In this document: piece after piece, positions 42,842-52,366 of the stretch | How the letters are laid out: each line of letters opens with the position of its first letter | Position numbering within the stretch: position 1 is the stretch's first letter | Origin: Ruicaihuangia caeni | GTDB taxonomy: Bacteria > Actinomycetota > Actinomycetes > Actinomycetales > Microbacteriaceae | Length of the DNA: 64,000 nucleotides | Assembly: GCF_029952955.1 (NCBI RefSeq) | Contig: NZ_JASATX010000003.1 | Location: forward strand, 248,001-312,000 | Direction of reading: 5' to 3' | The notes under the pieces: model-generated | What the model was told of the DNA's origin: nothing | What the model saw: the letters and a program-made list of their open reading frames with translations, nothing else | Databases searched by the model: none | Translations under genes and position numbers: made by a program

Positions 42842-43085
42842 GGGTGTCCAGGCCGTCGACGACGCGCCAGAGCTGAGCTTCAGCGGTCACCAGCGCATCG
42901 CGGGCTGCGTTGAGCTGCGCCATCAGCGACCCATGGGCGGCCTCATACGCGCCTCGGGCGACGCCGAACCAATCGGCTTCCTCGGGCAGGCGCGCGGCCG
43001 ACGCGGCCTGCAGCAGGTCGCGCTCGAGTTCCTTGAGCGCTCGCGCATGGTCGCGCAGCGCCTCGGCCACGTCAGAGGTGCTCAT
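42831..43085 (-). CDS. Small WXG100-like protein
   Basis: An 84-residue helical protein with a W-x-G motif (WFG, residues 39-41) in the turn between two amphipathic helices, the hallmark of WXG100 proteins. No C-terminal Y-x3-D/E secretion signal is seen. It is co-transcribed with the downstream hydrolase-like gene (11-bp overlap). Likely a dimeric partner or chaperone for the larger protein. Confidence 0.55.
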   Translation of the reverse strand: MSTSDVAEALRDHARALKELERDLLQAASAARLPEEADWFGVARGAYEAAHGSLMAQLNAARDALVTAEAQLWRVVDGLDTHGW

Positions 43086-43201
43086 GCGGACAGAGCGTGC
43101 CGTCCTGACACCGCGACGTCCCGCCACCGTGGCAGCCCGGTTCACACCGTCGCGAGGACCGACAGGTGTGGAGGACCACCCGCATCCGCAACAATGAGCG
43201 C

Positions 43202-43726
43202 ATGAGTTTCGGAAGAGCGTTCGACGAGTCGGCGTTGTTCCGCATCTGCTTCGTGTGCACCGGGAACATCTGCCGTTCACCGATGGCCGAGGTGCTGTTC
43301 AAAGACCTGGTCGAGCGGAGCGGTTACGGCCACGCGGTCTCGATCATGTCGGCGGGAACCGGCGAGTGGCATGTGGGCGAGCAGTCGGACGCGCGCACCT
43401 TGGCCGCGCTCGCCAGCAAAGGCCACGATGGGTCGAAGCACCGGGCGCGGCAGTTCGACCCAGATTGGTTCAATAGTCTGGATCTCGTCGTCGCCTTCGA
43501 CCGAAGTCAGGAACGCATCTTGAAGTCGTGGGCGAGAACCGACCAGGACCGCGCGAAAGTGCACTTGCTGCTGAGCTTCGACAAGGAGCAGGCCCCGCTG
43601 ATCGACGTACCGGACCCGTACTACTCGGATGCCGCGTACTTCAGCACCGTGCTGAACATGATCGAACGGGCGGGGCGGGCACTGTTCACGCAAATCGAAC
43701 CAGGAATCCGATGGGGAGCACGATGA
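43202..43726 (+). CDS. Low-molecular-weight protein-tyrosine phosphatase
   Basis: A 174-residue LMW phosphatase. The catalytic CX5R loop is CTGNICRS (Cys19, Arg25) and the general-acid aspartate lies in DVPDPYYSDA. Many actinobacterial LMW-PTPs are involved in exopolysaccharide or stress signalling. Its stop codon overlaps the purB start (ATGA), so the two genes are co-translated. Start ATG 43202 was chosen for family length; no strong ribosome site is visible. Confidence 0.92.
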   Translation: MSFGRAFDESALFRICFVCTGNICRSPMAEVLFKDLVERSGYGHAVSIMSAGTGEWHVGEQSDARTLAALASKGHDGSKHRARQFDPDWFNSLDLVVAFDRSQERILKSWARTDQDRAKVHLLLSFDKEQAPLIDVPDPYYSDAAYFSTVLNMIERAGRALFTQIEPGIRWGAR

Positions 43727-45108
43727 GCCCGATGCCAGCACAGCCGATCAGCCCGCTCGACGGGCGGTACCGGGCCGCGGTATCACCCGTCGGCGATCAC
43801 CTCTCGGAAGCCGCGCTCAATCGTGCCCGCGTGCACATCGAGGTCGAGTGGCTGATCTTCCAGACCGAGCTCGGACTGTTCGGCACCGAGGCGCTGAGCG
43901 GTGAGCAGCAGCGCGCCCTGCGCGCGTTCGCGAGCGACTTCGGGCAGCCCGAGATCGACCGCCTCGCCGAGATCGAGGCCACCACACGGCACGACGTGAA
44001 GGCCGTCGAGTACCTCGTGCGCGAGCAGCTCGACCGACTCGGCCTGAACCGCGTCGCGGAGCTGACCCATTTCGCGTGCACGAGTGAGGACATCAACAAC
44101 CTCTCCTACGCGCTGACGGTGCGGGCCGCGGTGCGCGAGGTGTGGCTGCCCGCGTTCGACCATGTGATCGCGAAGCTCCGCGCCTGGGCTGAGGAGCACC
44201 GTGCGGCTCCGATGCTCTCGCACACCCACGGCCAGCCGGCGACGCCGACCACGGTCGGCAAGGAGTTCGCGGTCATGGCGTTCCGCCTCGACCGCATCCG
44301 TCGCCAGATCGAGGCGACCGAGTACCTGGGCAAGTTCAGCGGCGCGACCGGAACCTTCTCAGCGCATCTCGTCGCCGACCCTGAGCGCGACTGGCCGCAG
44401 CTCTCGCGCGATTTCGTGACCGGGCTGGGTCTCACATGGAACCCGCTGACCACTCAGATCGAGTCGCACGACTGGCAGGCAGAGCTGTACGCGCGCATCA
44501 GTCACGCGAACCGGGTGCTGCACAACATCTGCACGGATGTCTGGACCTACATCTCCATGGGGTACTTCAAGCAGGTGCCTCAGGCCGGCGCCACAGGCTC
44601 GTCGACCATGCCGCACAAGGTGAACCCGATCCGCTTCGAGAACGCCGAGGCGAATCTCGAGCTCTCGAGCGCGCTCTTCGACTCGCTCGCGGCAACACTC
44701 GTCACCAGCCGGCTGCAGCGCGACCTCACCGATTCGTCGTCGCAGCGCAATATCGGTGTCGCGCTGGGCCACTCGCTGCTCGCGCTCGACAACATCAGCC
44801 GGGGTCTCGGCGAGATCGCCCTCGACGATACGAAGCTCGCGGCCGACCTCGACGCCAACTGGGAAGTGCTCGGCGAGGCGATTCAGACTGTGATTCGCGC
44901 CGAGGTCGCCGCCGGGCGCAGCACCATCGAAGACCCGTATGCCCTGCTCAAGGAGCTCACCCGCGGTCGGCGCGTGGGGCAGGCCGAGCTCGTCGAGTTC
45001 GTGAACGGCCTCGACATCGGCGACGAGGCGAAGGCCCGGCTCGCGGCCCTCACGCCCGCTGACTATGTGGGCGTGGCGGCATCCCTGGTCGACCAGCTGG
45101 AGGCCTGA
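43723..45108 (+). CDS. purB: Adenylosuccinate lyase
   Basis: A 461-residue purB of the long bacterial type. The superfamily signature GSSTMPHKVNPIRFENAE (split: GSSTMPHKVNP), SHTHGQPATPTTVGKE and FTCTSEDINN-like ACTSEDINNLSY are present. It acts twice in purine synthesis, giving fumarate plus AICAR or AMP. ATG 43723 has GGGGAG upstream. The 3' end overlaps the convergent MFS gene by 59 bp. Confidence 0.97.
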   Translation: MSPMPAQPISPLDGRYRAAVSPVGDHLSEAALNRARVHIEVEWLIFQTELGLFGTEALSGEQQRALRAFASDFGQPEIDRLAEIEATTRHDVKAVEYLVREQLDRLGLNRVAELTHFACTSEDINNLSYALTVRAAVREVWLPAFDHVIAKLRAWAEEHRAAPMLSHTHGQPATPTTVGKEFAVMAFRLDRIRRQIEATEYLGKFSGATGTFSAHLVADPERDWPQLSRDFVTGLGLTWNPLTTQIESHDWQAELYARISHANRVLHNICTDVWTYISMGYFKQVPQAGATGSSTMPHKVNPIRFENAEANLELSSALFDSLAATLVTSRLQRDLTDSSSQRNIGVALGHSLLALDNISRGLGEIALDDTKLAADLDANWEVLGEAIQTVIRAEVAAGRSTIEDPYALLKELTRGRRVGQAELVEFVNGLDIGDEAKARLAALTPADYVGVAASLVDQLEA

Positions 45109-46333
45109 TACCGAGCATCGCGATCGCGCCCGCCAAAGGGCCGATCGCGAGCACCGCCATGGCGGGGCCCCAGCCCCAACCGGCGACTTCCGCGAGCAGC
45201 GGGATCAGCTGAATGCTCGCGACAGTGATCGCGAACCCGATGGCGGTCTGCATGGACAACGCCGTGCCGACGCAGTGCGTGCACACTGCCCCGCTGAGCA
45301 CCGACGAGAACAACCCCGAGTCGGCGATCACCGTTGCGCCCCACACCGCAAGCAACGCGACGACGAGCCAGTCGGGCATTGTCGTCATGAGGCTCGCGCT
45401 GAGGGCGCAGGTACCGCTGGCGATCATGGCGATGGCAGCGACGCGAGGGCTGCCGAACCGGCTAGCGAACATTCCTCCCGCGAGCGCGCCGAATGCCCCG
45501 AACAAGCCGATGAAGACGAACACAGCGATCCAGCCGACGGCGCTCAACGGCGTGCCGTCGCCGAGAGTCGCTGCGACGAGCATCGGCAGCCACGCCCACA
45601 TGGCATAGAGCTCCCACATGTGGCCGAAGTACCCGAGGTTCGCCCGTCGAGCAGTCGAATCCCTGAAGCCCGAGAGCGCATCGCTCCACCGGAAGCGCGG
45701 TGCCCGCGCAACCATCGGTCCGCTTCGCACGAACACGATCGCGATGATGGCGGCGGTTGTCGCGAACACGGCCGCTGCGAGCGTTACCCACTGCCACTGC
45801 GCGAGGGCGGTGCTGCGCAGCAGATACGGCAGCGCAGAGCCGAGCGTTAGGGCCCCGATGACAAGACCGTAGGCGCGACTGCGTCGTTCCGCAGGGGTCC
45901 AGCTCGCCACGAGCCTCAGGGCCACGGGGTATACCCCGGCGAGCGCTATGCCGAGCAGGAAGCGCAGCGGTAGCGCCGTCCACAGGCCCTCGGCGAGCAG
46001 CATCCCGGCCGAGCACAGCGCCGCGAGCAGAGAGCTCGACGCGAGCAGCACATGAGAGTCGACTCGGTCGGCGAGCATGAGAGCCGCGGCTGAGAGGCCT
46101 CCAACAGCGAAACCGAGCTGCACACTCGAGGTCATCCACGTCGCCTCGCCCGCGGAGAGTGACCACGCCTCGACCAGGTCGGGCAGGGCGGCCGACATGG
46201 TGAACCAGGTCGAGATCGCGAGCACGAGCACCAGCGCCACGAGCGACTTCTGGCGGCGGGCGTCCGCAAGAGCGCCGACAGCGGACGAGGGATCGGGCGC
46301 TGGAGTTTTCTCTCGGCGGTGCGAGCGGATCAT
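45050..46333 (-). CDS. MFS transporter (catabolic operon)
   Basis: A 427-residue major facilitator superfamily protein with about 12 helices. LADRVDSHVLLASSS is the loop after helix 2, and RFLLGIALAGVYPVAL is the conserved helix 5 motif (RFxLGxGxAGxYP-type). Start ATG 46333 lies 13 bp after the biotin carboxylase stop, making it the last gene of the lyase-ALDH-PrpD-carboxylase operon. It may import the substrate or export a product. Overlaps the end of purB by 59 bp. Confidence 0.88.
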   Translation of the reverse strand: MIRSHRREKTPAPDPSSAVGALADARRQKSLVALVLVLAISTWFTMSAALPDLVEAWSLSAGEATWMTSSVQLGFAVGGLSAAALMLADRVDSHVLLASSSLLAALCSAGMLLAEGLWTALPLRFLLGIALAGVYPVALRLVASWTPAERRSRAYGLVIGALTLGSALPYLLRSTALAQWQWVTLAAAVFATTAAIIAIVFVRSGPMVARAPRFRWSDALSGFRDSTARRANLGYFGHMWELYAMWAWLPMLVAATLGDGTPLSAVGWIAVFVFIGLFGAFGALAGGMFASRFGSPRVAAIAMIASGTCALSASLMTTMPDWLVVALLAVWGATVIADSGLFSSVLSGAVCTHCVGTALSMQTAIGFAITVASIQLIPLLAEVAGWGWGPAMAVLAIGPLAGAIAMLGIRPPAGRPGMPPRPHSQRA

Positions 46334-46346
46334 CACGGCCGGTTCA

Positions 46347-48119
46347 TCACATGATGGAGCACACGACGGCGCCGCTCTGCACCGTGTCGCCGCGCTCGAA
46401 CGACAGACCGGCGACGACGCCGGCACGGTGGGCGCGGATGGGCTGCTCCATCTTCATCGCCTCGATGACGAGCACCAGATCACCCTCGGCGACTGTATCC
46501 CCCGTAGCCCGTTCGACCTTGACCACGCTGCCCTGCATCGGGCTGACGAGTGACTCGGGGCCCGGTCCATGCTGTGCCCTCGCCCGCCGCCGGGAAGCTC
46601 CCGCCGGGATGGTCGAGGCCGGAGCGGCACCGACCGTGAGCGACGCGGGGATCGACACTTCGAGTCGCCGCCGGCCCACTTCCACAACGATGGTCTCGCG
46701 GGCGTCGGTCGCCAATGCCCCGTCCGTCCCGGCGGCGCCCTGGAAAGGAGCGAGGTCCATCGAGAACTCGTTCTCGATCCAGCTGGTGTAGACGGCGAAT
46801 GGCCCGTCGTCTTCGGGCGCGAACGCCGGATCGTTCACGACCGCACGGTGGAATGGGATGACGGTGGGCACACCCTCGACGACGAACTGATCGAGCGCCC
46901 GGCGAGCGCGCTGCAGCGCCTGGCGACGGTCGCGTCCGGTGACGATCAGCTTGGCGAGCATCGAATCGAAGTTCGCGCTTGTCGTGTCGCCCTCACCGAC
47001 GCCGGTGTCGAGCCTCACGCCCGGGCCGCTCGGCGGGGAGAATCGCGCCAGTTTGCCGGCCGCGGGCATGAACCCGGCCGCAGGGTCTTCGGTGTTGATG
47101 CGGAACTCGATGGAGTGGCCACGGGTCACCGGGTCGTCGTACCCCAGAGCCTCCCCGCGAGCGATCCGGAACTGCTCGCGCACGAGATCGACGCCAGCGA
47201 CCTCTTCGGTGACAGGGTGCTCGACCTGCAGCCGTGTGTTGACCTCGAGGAACGAGATTGTGCCGTCTGCGCCGACGAGGAACTCGCACGTACCGGCACC
47301 CACGTATCCGGCGCGCTTCATGATCGCCTTCGAAGCGTCACGGAGTGCGCGCTCCTGCTCCGGAGTGAGAAACGGTGCGGGCGCTTCCTCAACGAGTTTC
47401 TGGTGCCTCCGCTGCAGTGAGCAATCACGGGTGGAGACGACGACCACACCACCGTGCTCGTCGGCCAGGCACTGCGTTTCAACGTGCCGGGGGCGATCCA
47501 GGTACTTCTCGACGAAGCACTCGCCCCGGCCGAACGCCGCGACGGCTTCGCGCACCGCTGAGTCGAAGGCGTGCTCGAGCGAATCACCCTCACGGACGAC
47601 CTTGAGGCCGCGACCCCCGCCGCCGTATGCCGCTTTGATCGCGACCGGCAGGCCGTGCTGCTCGACGAATGCTTCGACGTCGGAGAGGTCAGAGACGGGA
47701 CCGTCTGTGCCGGCTGCAAGCGGAGCCCCGACCGACTTCGCGATATCGCGCGCCGCGATCTTGTTGCCCAGTGCTTCGATCGCCGAAGGCGGCGGCCCGA
47801 TCCAGATGAGGCCGCTGTCGATGACCCGTTGGGCGAACTCACCGTTCTCGGCGAGGAACCCATATCCAGGGTGGACCGCGTCGGCGCCGCTTTCCATTGC
47901 GATCTGGAGGATCTTCCGCTGGTCGAGATAGGTGTCGGCGGGTGTCTTCCCCTGAAGTGCGAATGCCTCGTCGGCTGTGCGGACGAAGACGGCATCGCGA
48001 TCCTCGTCCGCATACACCGCAACCGAGCGGATGCCTTCGTCGGCACACGCCTGCGCGATTCTGACTGCGATCTCGCCGCGGTTCGCGATGAGTACTTTGT
48101 TGATCGTGCGGCTGCTCAT
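46347..48119 (-). CDS. Biotin carboxylase with C-terminal biotin carboxyl carrier domain
   Basis: A 590-residue protein like actinobacterial AccA-type alpha subunits. Biotin carboxylase (about 1-450) has [27 protein letters not shown] and [15 protein letters not shown]. The BCCP domain ends the protein with biotinyl-lysine in EAMKM (about residue 556). It makes carboxybiotin from bicarbonate and ATP. ATG 48119 overlaps the epsilon subunit stop (ATGA). Its partner carboxyltransferase is expected nearby; the only one in this operon looks degenerate, whereas the PxpB/PxpC pair in the second operon is distantly related to biotin carboxyltransferases. Confidence 0.93.
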   Translation of the reverse strand: MSSRTINKVLIANRGEIAVRIAQACADEGIRSVAVYADEDRDAVFVRTADEAFALQGKTPADTYLDQRKILQIAMESGADAVHPGYGFLAENGEFAQRVIDSGLIWIGPPPSAIEALGNKIAARDIAKSVGAPLAAGTDGPVSDLSDVEAFVEQHGLPVAIKAAYGGGGRGLKVVREGDSLEHAFDSAVREAVAAFGRGECFVEKYLDRPRHVETQCLADEHGGVVVVSTRDCSLQRRHQKLVEEAPAPFLTPEQERALRDASKAIMKRAGYVGAGTCEFLVGADGTISFLEVNTRLQVEHPVTEEVAGVDLVREQFRIARGEALGYDDPVTRGHSIEFRINTEDPAAGFMPAAGKLARFSPPSGPGVRLDTGVGEGDTTSANFDSMLAKLIVTGRDRRQALQRARRALDQFVVEGVPTVIPFHRAVVNDPAFAPEDDGPFAVYTSWIENEFSMDLAPFQGAAGTDGALATDARETIVVEVGRRRLEVSIPASLTVGAAPASTIPAGASRRRARAQHGPGPESLVSPMQGSVVKVERATGDTVAEGDLVLVIEAMKMEQPIRAHRAGVVAGLSFERGDTVQSGAVVCSIM

Positions 48120-48352
48120 CGTGTCGGTCTCACTCTCTTCCACCCTGAGATCTTGCGCGTGGCGCCTCGTTGGGCCCGCTTCTTCTCCTGCGCTGCGTCG
48201 GTCGCGACGAGCGGGGACGCGTCGCGACCCATCGCGACGCGTGTCAGCACTGCGACCAGCGCCGCCAGTTCTTCGTCGGTCGGCGCTCCAGCCACCACCC
48301 TGAACGCGTTCGTCCCAGGGGTCTCGCTGCTCGCTTCGGCCCGACCGCTCAT
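48116..48352 (-). CDS. Acyl-CoA carboxylase epsilon subunit
   Basis: A 78-residue actinobacterial AccE-type protein: [20 protein letters not shown] followed by a basic tail ([12 protein letters not shown]). Epsilon subunits bind the alpha/beta core and raise activity. It lies between the carboxyltransferase-like gene and the biotin carboxylase, overlapping both by four bases. Typical for actinobacterial carboxylase operons, less typical for an otherwise catabolic operon. Confidence 0.85.
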   Translation of the reverse strand: MSGRAEASSETPGTNAFRVVAGAPTDEELAALVAVLTRVAMGRDASPLVATDAAQEKKRAQRGATRKISGWKRVRPTR

Positions 48353-49449
48353 GATTGTGATTCGCGGATGCCGTCCGCGAACATGTCGAGGAACCCGGCG
48401 ATCGACTCGGCGGTCGCCTGCGGCTGGATCACCGCCGTCGTCGTACGCTCAGACGGAGCTTCTCCGGGTCGCCCGATCTGCGAGTCGGGCCAAGCGAGCA
48501 CCGCTTGGGCGCCCAGCCCGAGTGCACCCATCACGGCTGCCGGCAGTCCGAATGCGCGGCGGGGGATGACCGTGATGAACGGCACGTCCGCATCCGAGTA
48601 CACCGCCGCCAGCTCGGCAGCGGCAGCGGCGACCTCGCCTCCTCCGGTTCCCGGGCTGTCGACGATGGTCACGACTGGAAGACCGAGCGAGACGCACTCG
48701 CGCAGGAACCTCGCAGCAGTGTCCGCCGCATCGCGGCTCAGGATGCCGGCGCGGTAGAGCGGCTGCGAGGCGATGACGCCCGCTGTTCTCCCTCCGAATC
48801 GCGCGTGCCCGACAATGAGTTCAAGAGGAGCGACATCACGGTTGACGAACTCACCGTCATCGACGATGAGTTCGAGGAGTTCCCGCATGTCGAAGCCGGA
48901 GCCAATATCCTTCGGCACGACCTCGAGCACGGCATCCCGTTGCTCTGGGGTTGATGCCTCAAGCGGCTCGAGACGCGCGACACCTTGCCACCGGTTGGGG
49001 GGGAGTATCGCCAGCGTCTCGAGCACCGTGTCGAGCACGCCGTCATCGACTGCGTCGACGGCGTGCACAACGCGCTCGGCCTGCGCGAGGAAGACATCGC
49101 GCCACTCGTCAGTGTCGCCAAGGCTGACGGCGAGACGCGGCACCACACCACGAGCGCGCGCGACGGCTGCGAGCGCACGGGAGATCGCGCTCGGCGCGGC
49201 CGCTCGCACCGCGGCACTAGCCAGCCAGAGACCGACCAGCGGGAGCCCGGCGTTCGCGGCGAGCGAGGCGGCGCGTTCGACCACGATCGCGTCCGCATCC
49301 GAAGCGAGTGCTCCATCTACGACGTAGACGACCGCGCGCCGGCCGTCGAGCGTGCATGTGCCGGCACGTGCACGCTCGCCGGTGACGAGCGGTGCGTAGG
49401 CATCCGCTTCGATGACTGTCAGGTCGGGGGCGGCGTCAACGCCGGACAT
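48349..49449 (-). CDS. Short, degenerate carboxyltransferase (AccD-like) protein
   Basis: A 366-residue protein related to acyl-CoA carboxylase beta subunits, which are normally about 510-540 residues. The C-terminal crotonase-like half is recognisable: [54 protein letters not shown] and LAWPDSQIG. The N-terminal half is strongly shortened and lacks the GAAAGG-type oxyanion loop and the GGA-type motif that bind acyl-CoA; the C-terminal end is also cut. GFLPG is replaced by GTGGG. It is in a coupled operon with epsilon and biotin carboxylase. It may be a pseudoenzyme or a carboxyltransferase for an unusual acceptor. Confidence 0.75.
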   Translation of the reverse strand: MSGVDAAPDLTVIEADAYAPLVTGERARAGTCTLDGRRAVVYVVDGALASDADAIVVERAASLAANAGLPLVGLWLASAAVRAAAPSAISRALAAVARARGVVPRLAVSLGDTDEWRDVFLAQAERVVHAVDAVDDGVLDTVLETLAILPPNRWQGVARLEPLEASTPEQRDAVLEVVPKDIGSGFDMRELLELIVDDGEFVNRDVAPLELIVGHARFGGRTAGVIASQPLYRAGILSRDAADTAARFLRECVSLGLPVVTIVDSPGTGGGEVAAAAAELAAVYSDADVPFITVIPRRAFGLPAAVMGALGLGAQAVLAWPDSQIGRPGEAPSERTTTAVIQPQATAESIAGFLDMFADGIRESQS

Positions 49450-49460
49450 GGTTGCCTCTC

Positions 49461-50873
49461 TCAATTCGTCGCGATGGGAACAGCTTGTTCGGTCAGCAGA
49501 TCGCTCAGTTCGGTCGCATCGGCAAGCTCGTCGAGACGCATGACGGCCTCGTACGTCGCATCGACCGCTCCAGCACTGAGCACCGATGCGGCATTGCTGC
49601 GGAACTTTTCGAGAATCCGCTCGGTCGCCAACGGATTCGTGAGGCTACCAGGTTCGTCGACCACCACCCGCCGGAGGCGGCGACCGTCGCTGAGCGTGAC
49701 TTCGACTCCTCCCGGGAATCTCGTGTCCGAATCGGCGTACGGCTCGACCGTCCATTCGAAACGATCAACGAGGTCGTTGGTGCGGCCCGACGCGATGACG
49801 TCTTCGGTGAAGTGCCGCTGCTCCACCTTGCCGTCGAGCAGGGCGGTGGCCACGGTATAGGGAAGGCTGAAGCGCGCGCCTGCGGTCGTCGTCGGTCGGC
49901 GACGACCCTCGAGCGGCTCGACCACAAGCGGCACGTCGCGCTCGCGTACCAGTGCCCGCACTGATTCGACATCTTCAGGGGCGAAGCCGTGCTCCGTTCT
50001 GAGTTGGCTGACCGCTTCGATGGCGGAGTGAGTCGCGTGGCACGTCGGATACGCCTTGATGCCGAGCTTCAGGGTCTCCCACTCGGTGCCGAGGCCGTCG
50101 AGTCCCGAGAAGTCGGCGTCCGCGATGCCGAGGTAGACCGAGAAGATGCCGTCGCGTCCGTCGAGGATCGTCTCAGGGCCCGTGATGCCGCTCTCTGCGA
50201 GATTCGCGGCCTCGATGCCGGAGCGCGCTGCATTGCCCGCATGGATCGGCTTCACCGTCGCACCGTTCGACAGGAACGCGAACGTGCCCGACGAGAAGCT
50301 GCCGGCGATGCCGAGGGCGTGCTTCGTCGTGGCAACGTCGAGTCCGGCCAGCTTGGCAGCTGCGGCCGCAGCGCCGAAGACGCCGAGCACGCTGGTGGGA
50401 TGGAAGCCCTTCACGTGGAATCCGCCCGGCACGACGGAGCCGATCTTGGCCGTGACCTCGACCCCGATCACGTAAGCGAGCAGCAGGTCCTTGCCCGACA
50501 GGCGGTCGTACTCGGCGAGCGCGAGCGCTGCCGGGAACGACACCGCTGACACGTGGCACGACGACCGCGGATGCGTATCGTCGAAGTCCAGCACGTGAGC
50601 GAGCGCACCGTGCACGAATGCCGCGCGAATCGCCGAGAAATTGCGGCCGAGCCCCATGACCGACACCGAGCCGGAGAATGAGTACGGGTGCGTGGCTGCG
50701 AGGATCGCGCGACCAACCGGCGTGCCGGCGCCACCCATGGCGCATCCGAGCGTGTCGAGGATGTGCAGTTTCGCTTTCGCGATCACCTCGGTCGGCAGGT
50801 CCTCATAGCGGATCCTGTGAACCCACTCGGCGATTGTCGCGACCGGTGTCTTGGTGTTCTCCATCATGGTCAT
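49461..50873 (-). CDS. MmgE/PrpD family protein
   Basis: A 470-residue protein of the 2-methylcitrate dehydratase/iminodisuccinate epimerase family. GALAHVLDFDDTHPRSSCHVSA (in the parts HVLDFDDTH and CHVSA) is the family motif near residue 90, and HVKGFHPTSVLGVFGA and GIKAYPTCHATHSAI are the other conserved blocks. Members dehydrate or epimerise carboxylic acids, including N-substituted amino dicarboxylates. Its ATG overlaps the aldehyde dehydrogenase stop (ATGA). With a fumarase-type lyase and aldehyde dehydrogenase next to it, a role in amino-dicarboxylate breakdown is plausible. Confidence 0.88.
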   Translation of the reverse strand: MTMMENTKTPVATIAEWVHRIRYEDLPTEVIAKAKLHILDTLGCAMGGAGTPVGRAILAATHPYSFSGSVSVMGLGRNFSAIRAAFVHGALAHVLDFDDTHPRSSCHVSAVSFPAALALAEYDRLSGKDLLLAYVIGVEVTAKIGSVVPGGFHVKGFHPTSVLGVFGAAAAAAKLAGLDVATTKHALGIAGSFSSGTFAFLSNGATVKPIHAGNAARSGIEAANLAESGITGPETILDGRDGIFSVYLGIADADFSGLDGLGTEWETLKLGIKAYPTCHATHSAIEAVSQLRTEHGFAPEDVESVRALVRERDVPLVVEPLEGRRRPTTTAGARFSLPYTVATALLDGKVEQRHFTEDVIASGRTNDLVDRFEWTVEPYADSDTRFPGGVEVTLSDGRRLRRVVVDEPGSLTNPLATERILEKFRSNAASVLSAGAVDATYEAVMRLDELADATELSDLLTEQAVPIATN

Positions 50874-52366
50874 CCCCGCATCACGAACGGGTTCCCGCTC
50901 ACCTCCGACAGCTCGACCCACACTGACTTCGTCTGGAGGAACTCATCGATCGCCTCCAGGCCGTTCAAGCGACCGACGCCCGAGTTCTTGTAGCCGCCGA
51001 ACGGCGAGTTGAACGACGTGCCACGGTACATGTTGATCCACACGTTCCCCGCTTCCAGCGCGTCGGCCATGCGGATCGACCGCTTGACATCCCTCGTCCA
51101 GACGCCGGCGGCGAGCCCGTACTCCGAGTCGTTGGCGATGCGGATCGCGTCTTCCTCGGTGTCGAACGGGATCAGGCTCAATACGGGCCCGAAGATCTCC
51201 TGAGCGCTCACCGGGTCGTTCGGGTCGTCGGCCTGCACGATCGTGGGGCGGTAAAAGTAGCCGTCTGGCAGGCCCTCGACCGACTCTCGACGTCCACCGG
51301 CGATCACCTGTGCGCCACGCGCGCGTGCACCCTCCACGAACGCCTCGACGTTCTCCAGCTGGCGCGAGGTGGCCAGCGGCCCGATATGCGTGTTCGCGTC
51401 GGTGGGGTCGCCAACGATCAACGCTTCCGCACGCTTGGCGAGACGGTCGCGGAACGATTCGATGATGCTCCGCTGCACGAGCGCGCGGGAACCGGCGACG
51501 CAGCTCTGACCCGCGGCGGCGAAGATCCCGCCGAGCACGCCGTTCTCTGCGGCATCCAGGTCAGCGTCTTCGAACACGATGTTCGGGCTCTTGCCTCCGA
51601 GTTCGAGCGTGTAGCTCGCGAGCCGTTGCCCGACCTCCGCCGCGACCACGGCGCCCACGGCCGGGCCACCGGTGAAGGAGACCTTGCGCACACGTGGTTC
51701 GCGCGCAATGGAGCTCCCGGCTTCGGCGAAGCCGGGCACCACGTTCACGACACCGGCGGGAATGCCCGCTTCGATAGCGAGCTCGGCCACTCTGAGCATC
51801 GACACCGGAGTCACCTCAGAGGGCTTCACGACGACCGTGTTGCCTCCGGCCAGCGCGGGAGCGATGGTCTGCATGGCGAGGTACAGCGGGGAGTTCCACG
51901 GCACCATCACCCCGATGACGCCGAGTGGCTCTCGCTTGGTGTAGTTGAGCACATCGGGTCGGTTCACGGGGATCACCCGGCCCTCGATCTTGTCGGCTGC
52001 GCCACCGTAGTAATAGAGCCAGTCCGAAGCGATCTTCGCCTGGGTGCGCATCTCCGCCAGCAGCTTGCCGTTCTCACGGGATTCGATGCGGGCGATCTCC
52101 TCGCCGTGCTCGAGGATGCGGTCGCCCCACTTCATCATCAAGCGCCCACGGGCGGTGGCGGTGAGACGTGCCCACTCGCCATTGCCGGCGTCCACTGCGG
52201 CGTCGACCGCGGCGCGGACATCGGCTTCACCGGCTTCGGCGATCTCGGCCCAGGGCGCCGCGGTGGTGGGGTCGATCGACGGAAAGTAGCGGTCGGTGGA
52301 GGGCTTCACCGGCTGCCCGCCGATGTGCAACTCGTAGCGCTCGGTCTCGTGCGTGGTCATCGTCAT
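50870..52366 (-). CDS. Aldehyde dehydrogenase
   Basis: A 498-residue NAD(P)-dependent aldehyde dehydrogenase. Catalytic Cys289 (GQSCVAGSR), general base Glu255 (LELGGKSP) and the NAD motif FTGGPAVG are all present. Broad family; betaine-aldehyde or semialdehyde dehydrogenases are close in pattern. ATG overlaps the lyase stop (ATGA). In this regulon the natural partner is the GABA-type aminotransferase, which would give a semialdehyde as substrate. Confidence 0.94.
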   Translation of the reverse strand: MTMTTHETERYELHIGGQPVKPSTDRYFPSIDPTTAAPWAEIAEAGEADVRAAVDAAVDAGNGEWARLTATARGRLMMKWGDRILEHGEEIARIESRENGKLLAEMRTQAKIASDWLYYYGGAADKIEGRVIPVNRPDVLNYTKREPLGVIGVMVPWNSPLYLAMQTIAPALAGGNTVVVKPSEVTPVSMLRVAELAIEAGIPAGVVNVVPGFAEAGSSIAREPRVRKVSFTGGPAVGAVVAAEVGQRLASYTLELGGKSPNIVFEDADLDAAENGVLGGIFAAAGQSCVAGSRALVQRSIIESFRDRLAKRAEALIVGDPTDANTHIGPLATSRQLENVEAFVEGARARGAQVIAGGRRESVEGLPDGYFYRPTIVQADDPNDPVSAQEIFGPVLSLIPFDTEEDAIRIANDSEYGLAAGVWTRDVKRSIRMADALEAGNVWINMYRGTSFNSPFGGYKNSGVGRLNGLEAIDEFLQTKSVWVELSEVSGNPFVMRG

